A stretch of 64,000 nucleotides of DNA from Saprospiraceae bacterium (GTDB lineage: Bacteria > Bacteroidota > Bacteroidia > Chitinophagales > Saprospiraceae). How positions within the stretch are numbered: the stretch's first letter is position 1; each line of letters begins with the position of its first letter. Below, piece by piece: positions 28,625 to 36,287 of this stretch. The position numbers were made by a program, and so were the translations under genes. Location of the stretch: assembly GCA_020631355.1 (NCBI GenBank), contig JAHDHL010000004.1, forward strand, positions 1-64,000, given 5' to 3'. The notes beneath the pieces were generated by a model that made no database searches, was not told the DNA's origin, and saw only the letters and a program-made list of their open reading frames with translations.

Positions 28625-29596
28625 ATGAAAGAGCAACATTCTTTTGAGAAACAGATTCGACAAAAGATGGGGGAATTCAGCGAACAACCATCCCCACATA
28701 TACTGGAGCAGTTATTACAGGCAGAAACGGCTCCCTATTCTTCACCTAAAAAATCATTTATTAATATGAAAACATTGTCAATTTCCATTTTAGGAATGGG
28801 TATTCTTATTACTGGCATTTATCTTTTCTACACGCCCTTATCAGAAGAAGTAGAAAACAATAAAACAGTTGTTTCATACCTGCAAAACATTTCGGAAGCA
28901 CAAGAAATATCAAAAAAAGAGAATAAGCCCATATTATTAAAGGTCACAATGGAGGGATGTACATTTTGTGGAAAGATGGAAAAGAATACTTTCTTACAAA
29001 GTGATGTCCAAAATGCCATCACAAACGACTTTATTATCGTGGACCTAGACATCAAGGATCCATCGCTCCAACCTTTTTTCAAAAGATATAAAATCAGTGC
29101 TGCTCCTATTTCCTTATTCATTAATGGTAATGGAAAAGAATTACAGCGTGTAGTGGGTTATCAGGATAAAGAAATTTACTTAGAAGCTATTGAATACGCC
29201 TTGGAAAACAACATCAACCACCATCCTGACAGTAGGCATGGTGAGCATAATTCCGAGTCCTTTGTTACGGATGGTGAATTATTCAAAAACAGTACGGACC
29301 AAAAAAATATTAACTCAAATAACGATTTATTCAAGCATCAAAAAAACCCATTGGAACTCAAGGTTTACCCCAACCCTAATAATGGAGATTTCAAATTAGA
29401 TATCAATGGTTTGGATGAGCATGCTTTCTTATATTTTTCCGATAGTAATGGAAATGTATTATTAAAAGAAAAAATAGAGGGAACTCCCTTTGCAAGAACA
29501 TTAGAATATCATTTTCCTCAGAATAACGAAGCTATTTTCCTCAATCTGGAACAAGGGGATTTTTCTAAAACTGAAAAAATATTAATCCGAAAATAA
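28625..29596 (+). CDS. membrane anti-sigma-like protein fused to thioredoxin fold and T9SS-like tail
   Basis: A 323-residue protein encoded right after the ECF sigma factor. Residues 1-48 are cytoplasmic and contain the QPSPHILEQL motif found in Bacteroidota sigma-factor partners. A single transmembrane helix lies at 51-69. Residues 85-195 form a thioredoxin-like domain with GCTFCGKM (Cys112, Cys115) and a cis-proline turn (ISAAPISLF). A low-complexity linker leads to a C-terminal region (about 245-323) with LKVYPNPNNGDFKL, the signature of a T9SS type-A sorting domain. This is an odd fusion: sorting domains normally follow a cleaved signal peptide. A redox-sensing anti-sigma factor is the best inference. 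Confidence 0.85.
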   Translation: MKEQHSFEKQIRQKMGEFSEQPSPHILEQLLQAETAPYSSPKKSFINMKTLSISILGMGILITGIYLFYTPLSEEVENNKTVVSYLQNISEAQEISKKENKPILLKVTMEGCTFCGKMEKNTFLQSDVQNAITNDFIIVDLDIKDPSLQPFFKRYKISAAPISLFINGNGKELQRVVGYQDKEIYLEAIEYALENNINHHPDSRHGEHNSESFVTDGELFKNSTDQKNINSNNDLFKHQKNPLELKVYPNPNNGDFKLDINGLDEHAFLYFSDSNGNVLLKEKIEGTPFARTLEYHFPQNNEAIFLNLEQGDFSKTEKILIRK

Positions 29597-29605
29597 TTCT
29601 AAAAT

Positions 29606-29639
29606 AATTCATGCCTGATTTAAAAATCAGGCATGAATT
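29606..29639. terminator. bidirectional hairpin between convergent genes
   Basis: AATTCATGCCTGATT at 29606-29620 pairs perfectly with 29625-29639 around a 4-nt loop. There is no long T-run. It separates the anti-sigma-like gene from the converging small secreted protein. Confidence 0.65.
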
Positions 29640-29658
29640 CCTATATCAGAATATATAT

Positions 29659-30036
29659 TTATTCAATTATAAATTCATTCGTATACACCACTCCCACATC
29701 TAGGAATAATGCAATTTTGAATACTCCTTTTTCTTCGGCTACCAGCCAACTATCCCACTTTTTCATTGGTGGTGAATATGGTAACCCACAACACATTTGC
29801 GGCCCCATTTCTACCATAGGAAAAATCCCATTCTCCTTTTTCAGCCAGTAAGGCGGCAGTACGGACGAACTACAATCACCGTCTGTCATAAATGCAAAGG
29901 ACTCATCACTCCTTAGCTCCAATACGATGGTATCACCAATTTCGTATTGTTTCGTATCCGTATGAAAACGAACATCCGGCTCGATGCTACAAAAAACAGA
30001 CAGCCATACAATGTAGATAAAAAACAACATATTCAT
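29659..30036 (-). CDS. small secreted protein with Ig-like fold, unknown function
   Basis: A 125-residue protein with a hydrophobic N-terminal signal segment (residues 1-17). The mature part looks like a single beta-sandwich: YEIGDTIVLELRSDESF, later CCGLPYSPPMKKWDSWLV and a final strand GVVYTNEFIIE. Four cysteines could form two disulfides. It resembles small bacterial Ig-like or inhibitor-type domains by pattern only. The gene is downstream of the Kazal-domain gene on the same strand, 69 bp away. Confidence 0.7.
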   Translation of the reverse strand: MNMLFFIYIVWLSVFCSIEPDVRFHTDTKQYEIGDTIVLELRSDESFAFMTDGDCSSSVLPPYWLKKENGIFPMVEMGPQMCCGLPYSPPMKKWDSWLVAEEKGVFKIALFLDVGVVYTNEFIIE

Positions 30037-30105
30037 TCACTTTATAGGAATGATGCACAAATGACAAAATGGGTTGGGCTGTCATTTCCTAATCTATCAT
30101 AATCA

Positions 30106-31314
30106 TTAGGATTTAATGAATTTATGATACGCTGCATTTCCACCATATTCTACTAATAAAATATACTGTCCCACAGGCAAATCATCCAAATCAATCAATA
30201 TCGTTTGTTCGCCCTGTTCCAAATGATGCACCAATTCCTTTTGAGGCTGCCCCAACATATTTATCACACTCAAGCGATATTCTGCAGCATCATCCACTTG
30301 GACATTCACCAACATCTCATGCCTTACAGGGTTGGGCCGTATAATCGTTTCTGTTTTCCTATCGGATGCCATACGCAATGGGTTCCCTGTCGGACTATTC
30401 GTAAAATATGCCAAAGGTGAAAAAGGACCATATTCCAACAAACAATAAGACCGAACCTTATATTCATAAGATATACCCGGACTCAGGTCTTTCAGTATTT
30501 TCCAATTTCTGCCCGGTACGCCAACCAATTTCTTTTCCCACATATCATTCGACCCTGCTTCCCTGTAAAACACCTGGTACTTTTGGGTAAAAGGATTATG
30601 ATTCCAATCCAATCGAACCTTATTACTATAAAGTTGGGTAGTGGTGATGTTCATAGGTGCTTCGCACTTAGGAGTCTTATAACTCTGAACCGGAGTAAAA
30701 TCATCCCAAACTCCATTAGTACAGCTAGATCTCAATTTGAATCTATACATCTTACCAGGTTCCAATCCCTCCAATCGGATATGATTCAATGCTACGCTGA
30801 ACTGATGCGTATTGATTACATTCCATTGGTTCACCCCGACGGGGCGATACCATAATTCATAATCGTATGCTTCGGTAGCATCCCAACTTACATAAGCCTC
30901 GTTAGGGTGGCCATCAATGAATTCTACAGAGAAATCGTCAACAGGCACACAATTACATCCTCCGGGATACCATGCCACCAAACCTGCTGATTCAGCGAGA
31001 CAGCTATTGGTTCTTGTCATTCCATCACAACCACAAACAGGTTCCCAATAATAGAGGCAGTAGACTATATTCGGATTATCGACATAACAAAAATTGGAAT
31101 TGTTGCAAAAACCGGGACTGTAACTTGTGATGCCCCCTTGGTATTCCGCTACACAGGCATTGGCATAAGTTTCCCCATCACAACCACATACAGGACTCAT
31201 GACAGTAGGGCAATAAACAGAAAAATCAACCAATGAGGGGTCGACACACTGGGCATTCAATAAAGCAGCAAAACAATACAGAGATAGGGTAAAAGACAGA
31301 TACATCTTTTTCAT
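30106..31314 (-). CDS. secreted Kazal-inhibitor/fibronectin III protein with T9SS tail
   Basis: A 402-residue protein. A signal peptide (1-21, ending LLNAQ) is followed by two Kazal-type serine-protease-inhibitor domains (about 33-70 and 77-120), each with P-V-CGCDG-x-T-[YR]-x-N-[AS]-C and a following cysteine. Two fibronectin type III domains come next (about 122-214 and 216-308). The end is a T9SS type-A sorting domain (IIRPNPV start, YILLVEY, YHKFIKS). The Kazal domains probably block host or competitor proteases at the cell surface, while T9SS exports and attaches the protein. The reactive-site residues cannot be assigned reliably. Confidence 0.92.
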   Translation of the reverse strand: MKKMYLSFTLSLYCFAALLNAQCVDPSLVDFSVYCPTVMSPVCGCDGETYANACVAEYQGGITSYSPGFCNNSNFCYVDNPNIVYCLYYWEPVCGCDGMTRTNSCLAESAGLVAWYPGGCNCVPVDDFSVEFIDGHPNEAYVSWDATEAYDYELWYRPVGVNQWNVINTHQFSVALNHIRLEGLEPGKMYRFKLRSSCTNGVWDDFTPVQSYKTPKCEAPMNITTTQLYSNKVRLDWNHNPFTQKYQVFYREAGSNDMWEKKLVGVPGRNWKILKDLSPGISYEYKVRSYCLLEYGPFSPLAYFTNSPTGNPLRMASDRKTETIIRPNPVRHEMLVNVQVDDAAEYRLSVINMLGQPQKELVHHLEQGEQTILIDLDDLPVGQYILLVEYGGNAAYHKFIKS

Positions 31315-31400
31315 GGTGTAGTATTTTAAGATTATAAATGGGTGGGAATTCAGTTGTTTTTCCCTTGGGATTAATAGTTGCGTGTAGATATGGTTATAAA

Positions 31401-31436
31401 TATAATCCCTTTCATGTATACATGAAAGGGATTATA
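31401..31436 (-). terminator. 36-bp perfect palindrome after pgi
   Basis: The two 18-bp arms (31401-31418 and 31419-31436) meet without a loop (centre TGTATACA). It lies 30 bp downstream of the pgi stop on the minus strand and is followed there by an AT-rich tract. It probably terminates pgi, and it also lies in front of the Kazal-domain gene. Confidence 0.65.
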
Positions 31437-31465
31437 TGAAATCCTTTTAACAACGGACCTTAATA

Positions 31466-33112
31466 CTATGATTTCCAAGTACGGAATTGATTGATTAATG
31501 CAGTGGTGGAAGCATCGTGCCCCTCAACCGCATCGGATGATGTCAATTGGGGTAAAATATTCTTGGCCAATTGTTTTCCTAGTTCCACTCCCCATTGGTC
31601 AAAGGAAAAAATATTCCAAATCACACCTTGTGTGAATATCTTATGTTCGTACATCGCTATCAACTGTCCGAGGACATTGGGAGTAATCTTCTTGACGAGG
31701 ATGGAGTTCGTAGGTCGATTACCTGTAAAGACCTTGAAAGGAAGTAGTTTCTTCATTTTCTTTTCTGACATACCGGATTGTTGGAGTTCAGTCATTGCCT
31801 GCTCCTTGGTCTTACCCATCATCAAGGCCTCTGTCTGTGCAATGAAATTGGCAATCAGTTTTTCATGGTGGTCACCAATCGGATTATGGGACTGTGCAGG
31901 TGCAATGAAATCACAAGGGATGAGTTTGGTTCCCTGATGAATCAACTGATAGAATGCATGCTGGCCGTTTGTACCCGGTTCACCCCAAATAATCGGCCCT
32001 GTTTGGTACTTGACCGTATTGCCACGCCTATCCACTGACTTACCATTGGACTCCATGTTCCCTTGCTGAAAATAGGCCGCAAAACGATGAAGATATTGGT
32101 CATAAGGTAATATCGCCTCTGATTCCGCTTCAAAGAAGTTATTGTACCAAATACCTAACAATGCTAAAATCACAGGCATATTTTCCCTGAAATCAGCATG
32201 ACGGAAATGTTGGTCCATTTCGTAATAACCATCCAATAATTCATCAAACTTATCATATCCAATGGAAAGGCAAATGGACAATCCTATTGCGGATGTCAGG
32301 GAATACCTACCCCCTACCCATTCTTTGAATGGGAACATATTTCCTGTATCAATTCCGAATTCAGCTACCTTTTCCGCATTTGTCGAAGCAGCTACAAAAT
32401 GCTTGGCTACGGCATGTTCATCCTTGGCATGGCCTAGGAACCAGTCCCGTGCAGAGAAGGCATTGGTCATGGTTTCCTGTGTCGTAAAAGTCTTGGATGC
32501 AATGATAAAAAGAGTAGTTTCCGGATTCAAATCCTTAAGGGTTTCCGCCAAATGTGTTCCATCCACATTGGATACGAAATGAACATTCAAACGGGTCTTG
32601 TATTTTTTCAGGGCCTCCGTCACCATTACGGGTCCAAGGTCCGAACCTCCGATACCTATATTAACGACATCCGTTATCTTCTTGTCTGTATAACCTTTCC
32701 ATTTCCCGCTGACCACCAATTCAGAAAAACCTTTCATCTGTTCCAATACACCTCTTACGAATGGCATCACATCCTTTCCTTTTACCTTTATCGGAGTATC
32801 CCCCTTATGGGTCAGCGCCACATGCAGTACCGGCCTATTCTCTGTCTCATTAATGGCCTTACCCTCAAACATACTCTCTATGGCTTCTTTCAATTGGCAT
32901 TCCTCCGCCAATTGAACCAATAAGTCCAAGGTTTCGGAAGTGATTCTGTTCTTCGAAAAATCCAATAGTATTTCGTCTGTTTTCAAGGAAAATGTCTCAA
33001 AACGACTATCATCATTCTGAAAGAGTGTTTTCATTTCAACATCCTTCATTTCCTTGAAATGGGATTTGAGTTGCTTCCAAGCTGAAGTACGGGTAGGATT
33101 GATTTTTTTCAT
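31466..33112 (-). CDS. pgi: glucose-6-phosphate isomerase
   Basis: A 548-residue cytoplasmic enzyme that interconverts glucose 6-phosphate and fructose 6-phosphate in glycolysis and gluconeogenesis. The length matches the well-known large bacterial form (549 in E. coli). Visible family motifs are the phosphate-binding [22 protein letters not shown], the signature segment [13 protein letters not shown], the active-site [13 protein letters not shown] stretch and the C-terminal DQWGVELGK with catalytic-region lysine. A minus-strand -7 element (TACATTTG) lies at 33153-33160. Confidence 0.98.
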   Translation of the reverse strand: MKKINPTRTSAWKQLKSHFKEMKDVEMKTLFQNDDSRFETFSLKTDEILLDFSKNRITSETLDLLVQLAEECQLKEAIESMFEGKAINETENRPVLHVALTHKGDTPIKVKGKDVMPFVRGVLEQMKGFSELVVSGKWKGYTDKKITDVVNIGIGGSDLGPVMVTEALKKYKTRLNVHFVSNVDGTHLAETLKDLNPETTLFIIASKTFTTQETMTNAFSARDWFLGHAKDEHAVAKHFVAASTNAEKVAEFGIDTGNMFPFKEWVGGRYSLTSAIGLSICLSIGYDKFDELLDGYYEMDQHFRHADFRENMPVILALLGIWYNNFFEAESEAILPYDQYLHRFAAYFQQGNMESNGKSVDRRGNTVKYQTGPIIWGEPGTNGQHAFYQLIHQGTKLIPCDFIAPAQSHNPIGDHHEKLIANFIAQTEALMMGKTKEQAMTELQQSGMSEKKMKKLLPFKVFTGNRPTNSILVKKITPNVLGQLIAMYEHKIFTQGVIWNIFSFDQWGVELGKQLAKNILPQLTSSDAVEGHDASTTALINQFRTWKS

Positions 33113-33152
33113 GAAATATGAAATGCTATATGTATGATTGAATAGGAAAGTG

Positions 33153-33160
33153 CAAATGTA
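33153..33160 (-). promoter_or_regulatory. -7 promoter element of pgi
   Basis: Minus-strand TACATTTG matches TAnnTTTG and lies 41 bp upstream of the pgi ATG. It abuts the thyA terminator arm (33159), so terminator and promoter are packed together. Confidence 0.45.
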
Positions 33161-33196
33161 AGGGTTTGTCCGGATTAAAATCCGGACAAACCCTTA
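33159..33196 (-). terminator. intrinsic terminator of thyA
   Basis: TAAGGGTTTGTCCGGA at 33159-33174 is the perfect complement of 33181-33196 with a 6-nt loop. It follows the thyA stop (33279) on the minus strand. Confidence 0.75.
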
Positions 33197-33278
33197 AAAT
33201 AGAATGCGGACATCATCAAGCAACGGTCTTTGAAAAAGACTGTTTCATTATGATATCCAAGGAATATTCCAACAATCC

Positions 33279-34073
33279 TTATATACTCACTTTTGCCTTA
33301 ATGTGAGGATGTGGGTCATAGCCTACCAATTCGAAGTCCTCGAATTTGAAATCATATATCGATTGGACTTCAGGATTTATTTTCATTTTGGGTAATGCCC
33401 TTGGCTCACGCGTGAGTTGCAAACGGGCTTGGTCGAGGTGATTCAAATAAAGGTGTGTATCTCCGAAAGTATGAACAAAATCGCCATAGCCCAATCCGCA
33501 TACATCCGCCATCATCATCGTAAGCAGGGCATAGGAAGCGATATTAAAAGGTACACCAAGGAAAACGTCAGCGCTTCGTTGGTAAAGTTGGCAGGATAAT
33601 TTGCCATCCGCCACATAAAACTGGAACATACAATGGCAGGGAGACAATGCCATTTTTGGCAAGTCAGCCACATTCCAGGCATTAACGATAATCCTTCTTG
33701 AATTCGGATTATTCTGAATCAGGTCTAGGGCTTGTTCTATTTGGTCCACTACCGCTCCATCTGCACCTTCCCAACTTCGCCATTGCTTACCATACACTGG
33801 CCCGAGATTTCCTTTTTCATCTGCCCATTCATTCCAAATCCTCACACCATTGTCCTGCAGGTACTTTACATTGGTATCTCCATTAAGGAACCACAATAAC
33901 TCATATATTATGGATTTTAGGTGGAGTTTCTTCGTAGTCAACATTGGAAACCCCTCAGCTAGGTCAAATCGCATCTGATACCCGAATACACTCTTGGTAC
34001 CCGTTCCTGTACGATCACCTTTCTCCACTCCATTATCCAATATGTGTTGTAATAAATCCAGGTAAGCTCTCAT
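33279..34073 (-). CDS. thyA: thymidylate synthase
   Basis: I start at the ATG at 34073, which gives 264 residues, the same length as the E. coli enzyme. An upstream extension to 34169 reads through a hairpin and adds 32 non-homologous residues. The enzyme methylates dUMP to dTMP using methylene-tetrahydrofolate. Seen are the folate/dUMP motif RTGTGT near residue 21, the nucleophile Cys146 in SPCHC, the [17 protein letters not shown] segment and the C-terminal region PHPHIKAKV. It has its own terminator and a -7 element at 34109-34116. Confidence 0.98.
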   Translation of the reverse strand: MRAYLDLLQHILDNGVEKGDRTGTGTKSVFGYQMRFDLAEGFPMLTTKKLHLKSIIYELLWFLNGDTNVKYLQDNGVRIWNEWADEKGNLGPVYGKQWRSWEGADGAVVDQIEQALDLIQNNPNSRRIIVNAWNVADLPKMALSPCHCMFQFYVADGKLSCQLYQRSADVFLGVPFNIASYALLTMMMADVCGLGYGDFVHTFGDTHLYLNHLDQARLQLTREPRALPKMKINPEVQSIYDFKFEDFELVGYDPHPHIKAKVSI

Positions 34074-34108
34074 ATCTAATCTGTTTTGAATCCATTGATG
34101 GAACAACA

Positions 34109-34116
34109 CAAAAATA
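34109..34116 (-). promoter_or_regulatory. -7 promoter element of thyA
   Basis: Minus-strand TATTTTTG matches TAnnTTTG, 36 bp upstream of the thyA ATG. The hairpin at 34121-34159 occupies the place where the -33 element would lie. Confidence 0.45.
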
Positions 34117-34120
34117 AGGC

Positions 34121-34159
34121 TTTGCAAGGACTTTTGGCTACGCCAAAAGTCCTTGCAAA
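34121..34159. repeat. perfect 18-bp hairpin in divergent intergenic region
   Basis: Arms 34121-34138 and 34142-34159 are perfectly complementary around loop TAC. It lies directly behind the thyA -7 element, between two divergent genes, so an end-of-gene terminator role is not obvious. Confidence 0.8.
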
Positions 34160-34194
34160 CACAACACACTGATTACCAATGCGATAAGATTCTT

Positions 34195-34233
34195 ATTTTG
34201 TTAAATCGCTGAAAATCAGCGATTTAACAAAAT
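34195..34233. repeat. second perfect 18-bp hairpin in divergent intergenic region
   Basis: Arms 34195-34212 and 34216-34233 are perfectly complementary around an AAA loop. It ends 27 bp before the ATG of the glucosaminidase, where it would fold in the leader of that mRNA. Confidence 0.8.
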
Positions 34234-34260
34234 AGTAATTTTAAACAAAATGTATACAAA

Positions 34261-35052
34261 ATGGAACCAAAACTTAAAACAATGCGTTTATTATATAAAG
34301 GCCAAAAGATGCAAAAAAGATTAATCCATTTTAAACATTATCTAATTATTTCTTTGCAAAATTTAAATTTGCATTGGAATAAAACATGGTATAAGTATTT
34401 AATTATTTTTTTCGCTGGATTAATCATTTATACAAAAGATATTTATTTCGTTTTGCAATTACAAAACAATAAATCCAATTATTCCTATTATGAGCAATCC
34501 ACAAAAGGTGAATCAGATTCCACACGAGTTCGTTTACAATCATTTTCCGGAATTAAAAATAAAAAAGAATTCCAAGTGGTTCCAATTAAAAATGAATCAC
34601 CCAAGGAAAAAAGGTACAAGAATTATATTAATAATTACCACAAATTGGCCATCGAAGAAATGCACCGATATAAAATCCCTGCATCTATTACCCTGGCTCA
34701 AGGTTTATTGGAAACAAACGGTGGAAAATCCAAATTAGCAACAGAAAATTTAAATCATTTCGGAATTAAATGTTTTTCTAAAAAATGCAAAAAAGGACAT
34801 TGTAGTAATTTTAATGATGATTCCCATAAGGATTTTTTCAGAAAATATAATTCCGTAAAAGAATCATATAGGGCCCGATCTATTTTTCTAAAAAAAGATA
34901 GATATAAAAAATTATTTAATTTTAAAATTAATGATTATAAATCATGGGCCAAAGGATTAAAGGAATGTGGATATGCTACGGATAAAAAATATGCAGAAAA
35001 ATTAATTGCATTAATTCAAAAATATAATTTAAACCAATTTGATGAAATGTAA
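34261..35052 (+). CDS. membrane-anchored glucosaminidase-type peptidoglycan hydrolase
   Basis: A 263-residue protein. A basic cytoplasmic segment (1-44) precedes one transmembrane helix (about 45-65), and a linker leads to a glucosaminidase (GH73-like) domain at about 117-258. Its motifs are IPASITLAQGLLETNGGKS with the probable catalytic Glu151, then NHFGIKC, then the FRKYNSVKESYRA strand and KGLKECGYATDKKYA. It would cleave the glycan chains of peptidoglycan in the periplasm. Base composition and codon use are clearly more AT-rich than in pgi or thyA (many Lys, Asn, Ile codons of type AAA/AAT/ATT), and the gene sits among five hairpins, which hints at horizontal acquisition. Starts at codons 8 or 17 are possible. 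Confidence 0.85.
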   Translation: MEPKLKTMRLLYKGQKMQKRLIHFKHYLIISLQNLNLHWNKTWYKYLIIFFAGLIIYTKDIYFVLQLQNNKSNYSYYEQSTKGESDSTRVRLQSFSGIKNKKEFQVVPIKNESPKEKRYKNYINNYHKLAIEEMHRYKIPASITLAQGLLETNGGKSKLATENLNHFGIKCFSKKCKKGHCSNFNDDSHKDFFRKYNSVKESYRARSIFLKKDRYKKLFNFKINDYKSWAKGLKECGYATDKKYAEKLIALIQKYNLNQFDEM

Positions 35053-35073
35053 AATTACATTTCATCAAATTGG
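35034..35073. terminator. 19-bp hairpin overlapping glucosaminidase stop
   Basis: Arms 35034-35052 and 35055-35073 are perfectly complementary with two unpaired central bases. It covers the last six codons plus TAA of the gene. It shares AATTGG (35068-35073) with the next palindrome, so the two cannot form at once. Confidence 0.75.
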
Positions 35074-35101
35074 AATACGGAATTAATTCCGTATTCCAAT
35101 T
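35068..35101. repeat. 34-bp perfect palindrome
   Basis: Arms 35068-35084 and 35085-35101 meet without a loop. It competes with the hairpin on its left for bases 35068-35073 and touches the hairpin on its right at 35101. Confidence 0.75.
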
Positions 35102-35143
35102 ACACAAAAAAGCCAATGGCTTCGCCATTGGCTTTTTTGTGTA
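35101..35143 (+). terminator. strong 20-bp hairpin with T-run
   Basis: Arms 35101-35120 and 35124-35143 are perfectly complementary with a TTC loop. Six T residues (35133-35138) lie in the descending arm. The third of three consecutive hairpins after the glucosaminidase, and the one most like an intrinsic terminator. Confidence 0.8.
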
Positions 35144-35235
35144 TGAACATCAAGGATCATTTTGAAAAGTAATGGGTCATTTGGGAACAGCTTATAAAAA
35201 CATATCACTAATTTTGGTGAGGTAATTCATGCATT

Positions 35236-36147
35236 ATGCAAAACCAAACCATCATACTACTAGCAAGCATTATCCTGGTCGGAATATCTTGCCAACACAA
35301 TTCTAATCCAATGGAAACACCATCTCAATTCAACTGGCAAGGACACAGAGGATGCAGGGGACTCTTACCTGAAAACACCATCCCTGCATTCATCAAAGCC
35401 ATCGACATCGGAGTACATACCCTCGAACTGGACATTGCCATCAGCAAGGACCACAAAATCATAGTGAGCCATGAACCGTGGATGTCCCATAACATTTGTT
35501 CCTCTCCGGAGATGCATCCAATAACCGAGGAGAATGAAAAGAATTTCAAGATATATGAAATGGAATATCGGGAGATCCAATCCTTTGACTGTGGCCAAAG
35601 GGGGAACCCCAGATTTCCCCAACAAAAACCAATGAGTGTTTCAAAACCTTCTTTGGAAGATATGTTCAAAGCTTGTGAGCAACATATCAACACCCATAAA
35701 GTCTTGCAGGTAGGTTACAATATCGAAATCAAAAGCAAACCCGAATGGGATAGCATCTTCACCCCCGACCCTGAAATATTCGCAGAGCAATTAGCCCAAG
35801 AACTCATTGCTTCTGGCATTTCCATGAAACGATTCTGTGTACAATCATTTGACATCAGACCTTTACAATATTTACATCAGAAACATCCAGAAATCACCTT
35901 GGCCTTACTGGTTGAGGATGATAAAAAAGAGATTTCGGAACGGATTGAGGAATTAGGTTTCCAGCCTCCTATCTACAGTCCATATTTCAAACTCTTGACC
36001 AAAGCCTCTATCAAGGAATTGCACGAAAGAGGGATGAAAATTATCCCATGGACAGTCAACGAGAAAGAAGACATGGAACGACTCATCCAAATGGGAGTGG
36101 ATGGCATCATCACAGACTACCCCAACATCCCTTTGGCCAAAGGCTAA
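35236..36147 (+). CDS. glycerophosphodiester phosphodiesterase lipoprotein
   Basis: A 303-residue protein with a putative lipoprotein signal (Cys19 in VGISC). The GDPD barrel begins with the hallmark GHRGCRGLLPENT (His37, Arg38), continues with LELDIAISKDHKIIVSHEP (general acid/base His) and ends with IIPWTVNEKEDME and GVDGIITDYP. It hydrolyses glycerophosphodiesters to glycerol 3-phosphate and alcohol, at the outer membrane or in the periplasm, for phosphate or carbon salvage. Length and motif order are typical. Monocistronic as far as can be seen. Confidence 0.93.
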   Translation: MQNQTIILLASIILVGISCQHNSNPMETPSQFNWQGHRGCRGLLPENTIPAFIKAIDIGVHTLELDIAISKDHKIIVSHEPWMSHNICSSPEMHPITEENEKNFKIYEMEYREIQSFDCGQRGNPRFPQQKPMSVSKPSLEDMFKACEQHINTHKVLQVGYNIEIKSKPEWDSIFTPDPEIFAEQLAQELIASGISMKRFCVQSFDIRPLQYLHQKHPEITLALLVEDDKKEISERIEELGFQPPIYSPYFKLLTKASIKELHERGMKIIPWTVNEKEDMERLIQMGVDGIITDYPNIPLAKG

Positions 36148-36287
36148 AGAGATGAAACCCTTTTCACCGAAAAGACATCGAAAGTCAGTCAAATATTCTG
36201 TTTTTTCAGACAAAAGCATTAGTTTAGGATGTTGTCTCCCTAAACGGCACTAGACTATTATCCTTATGTGACTACAAAACTTAAAAC

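Noticed and set aside
34074-34169. N-terminal extension of thymidylate synthase
   Set aside because: It would include the 18-bp hairpin and the -7 element and has no counterpart in the family; the ATG at 34073 gives the standard 264 residues.
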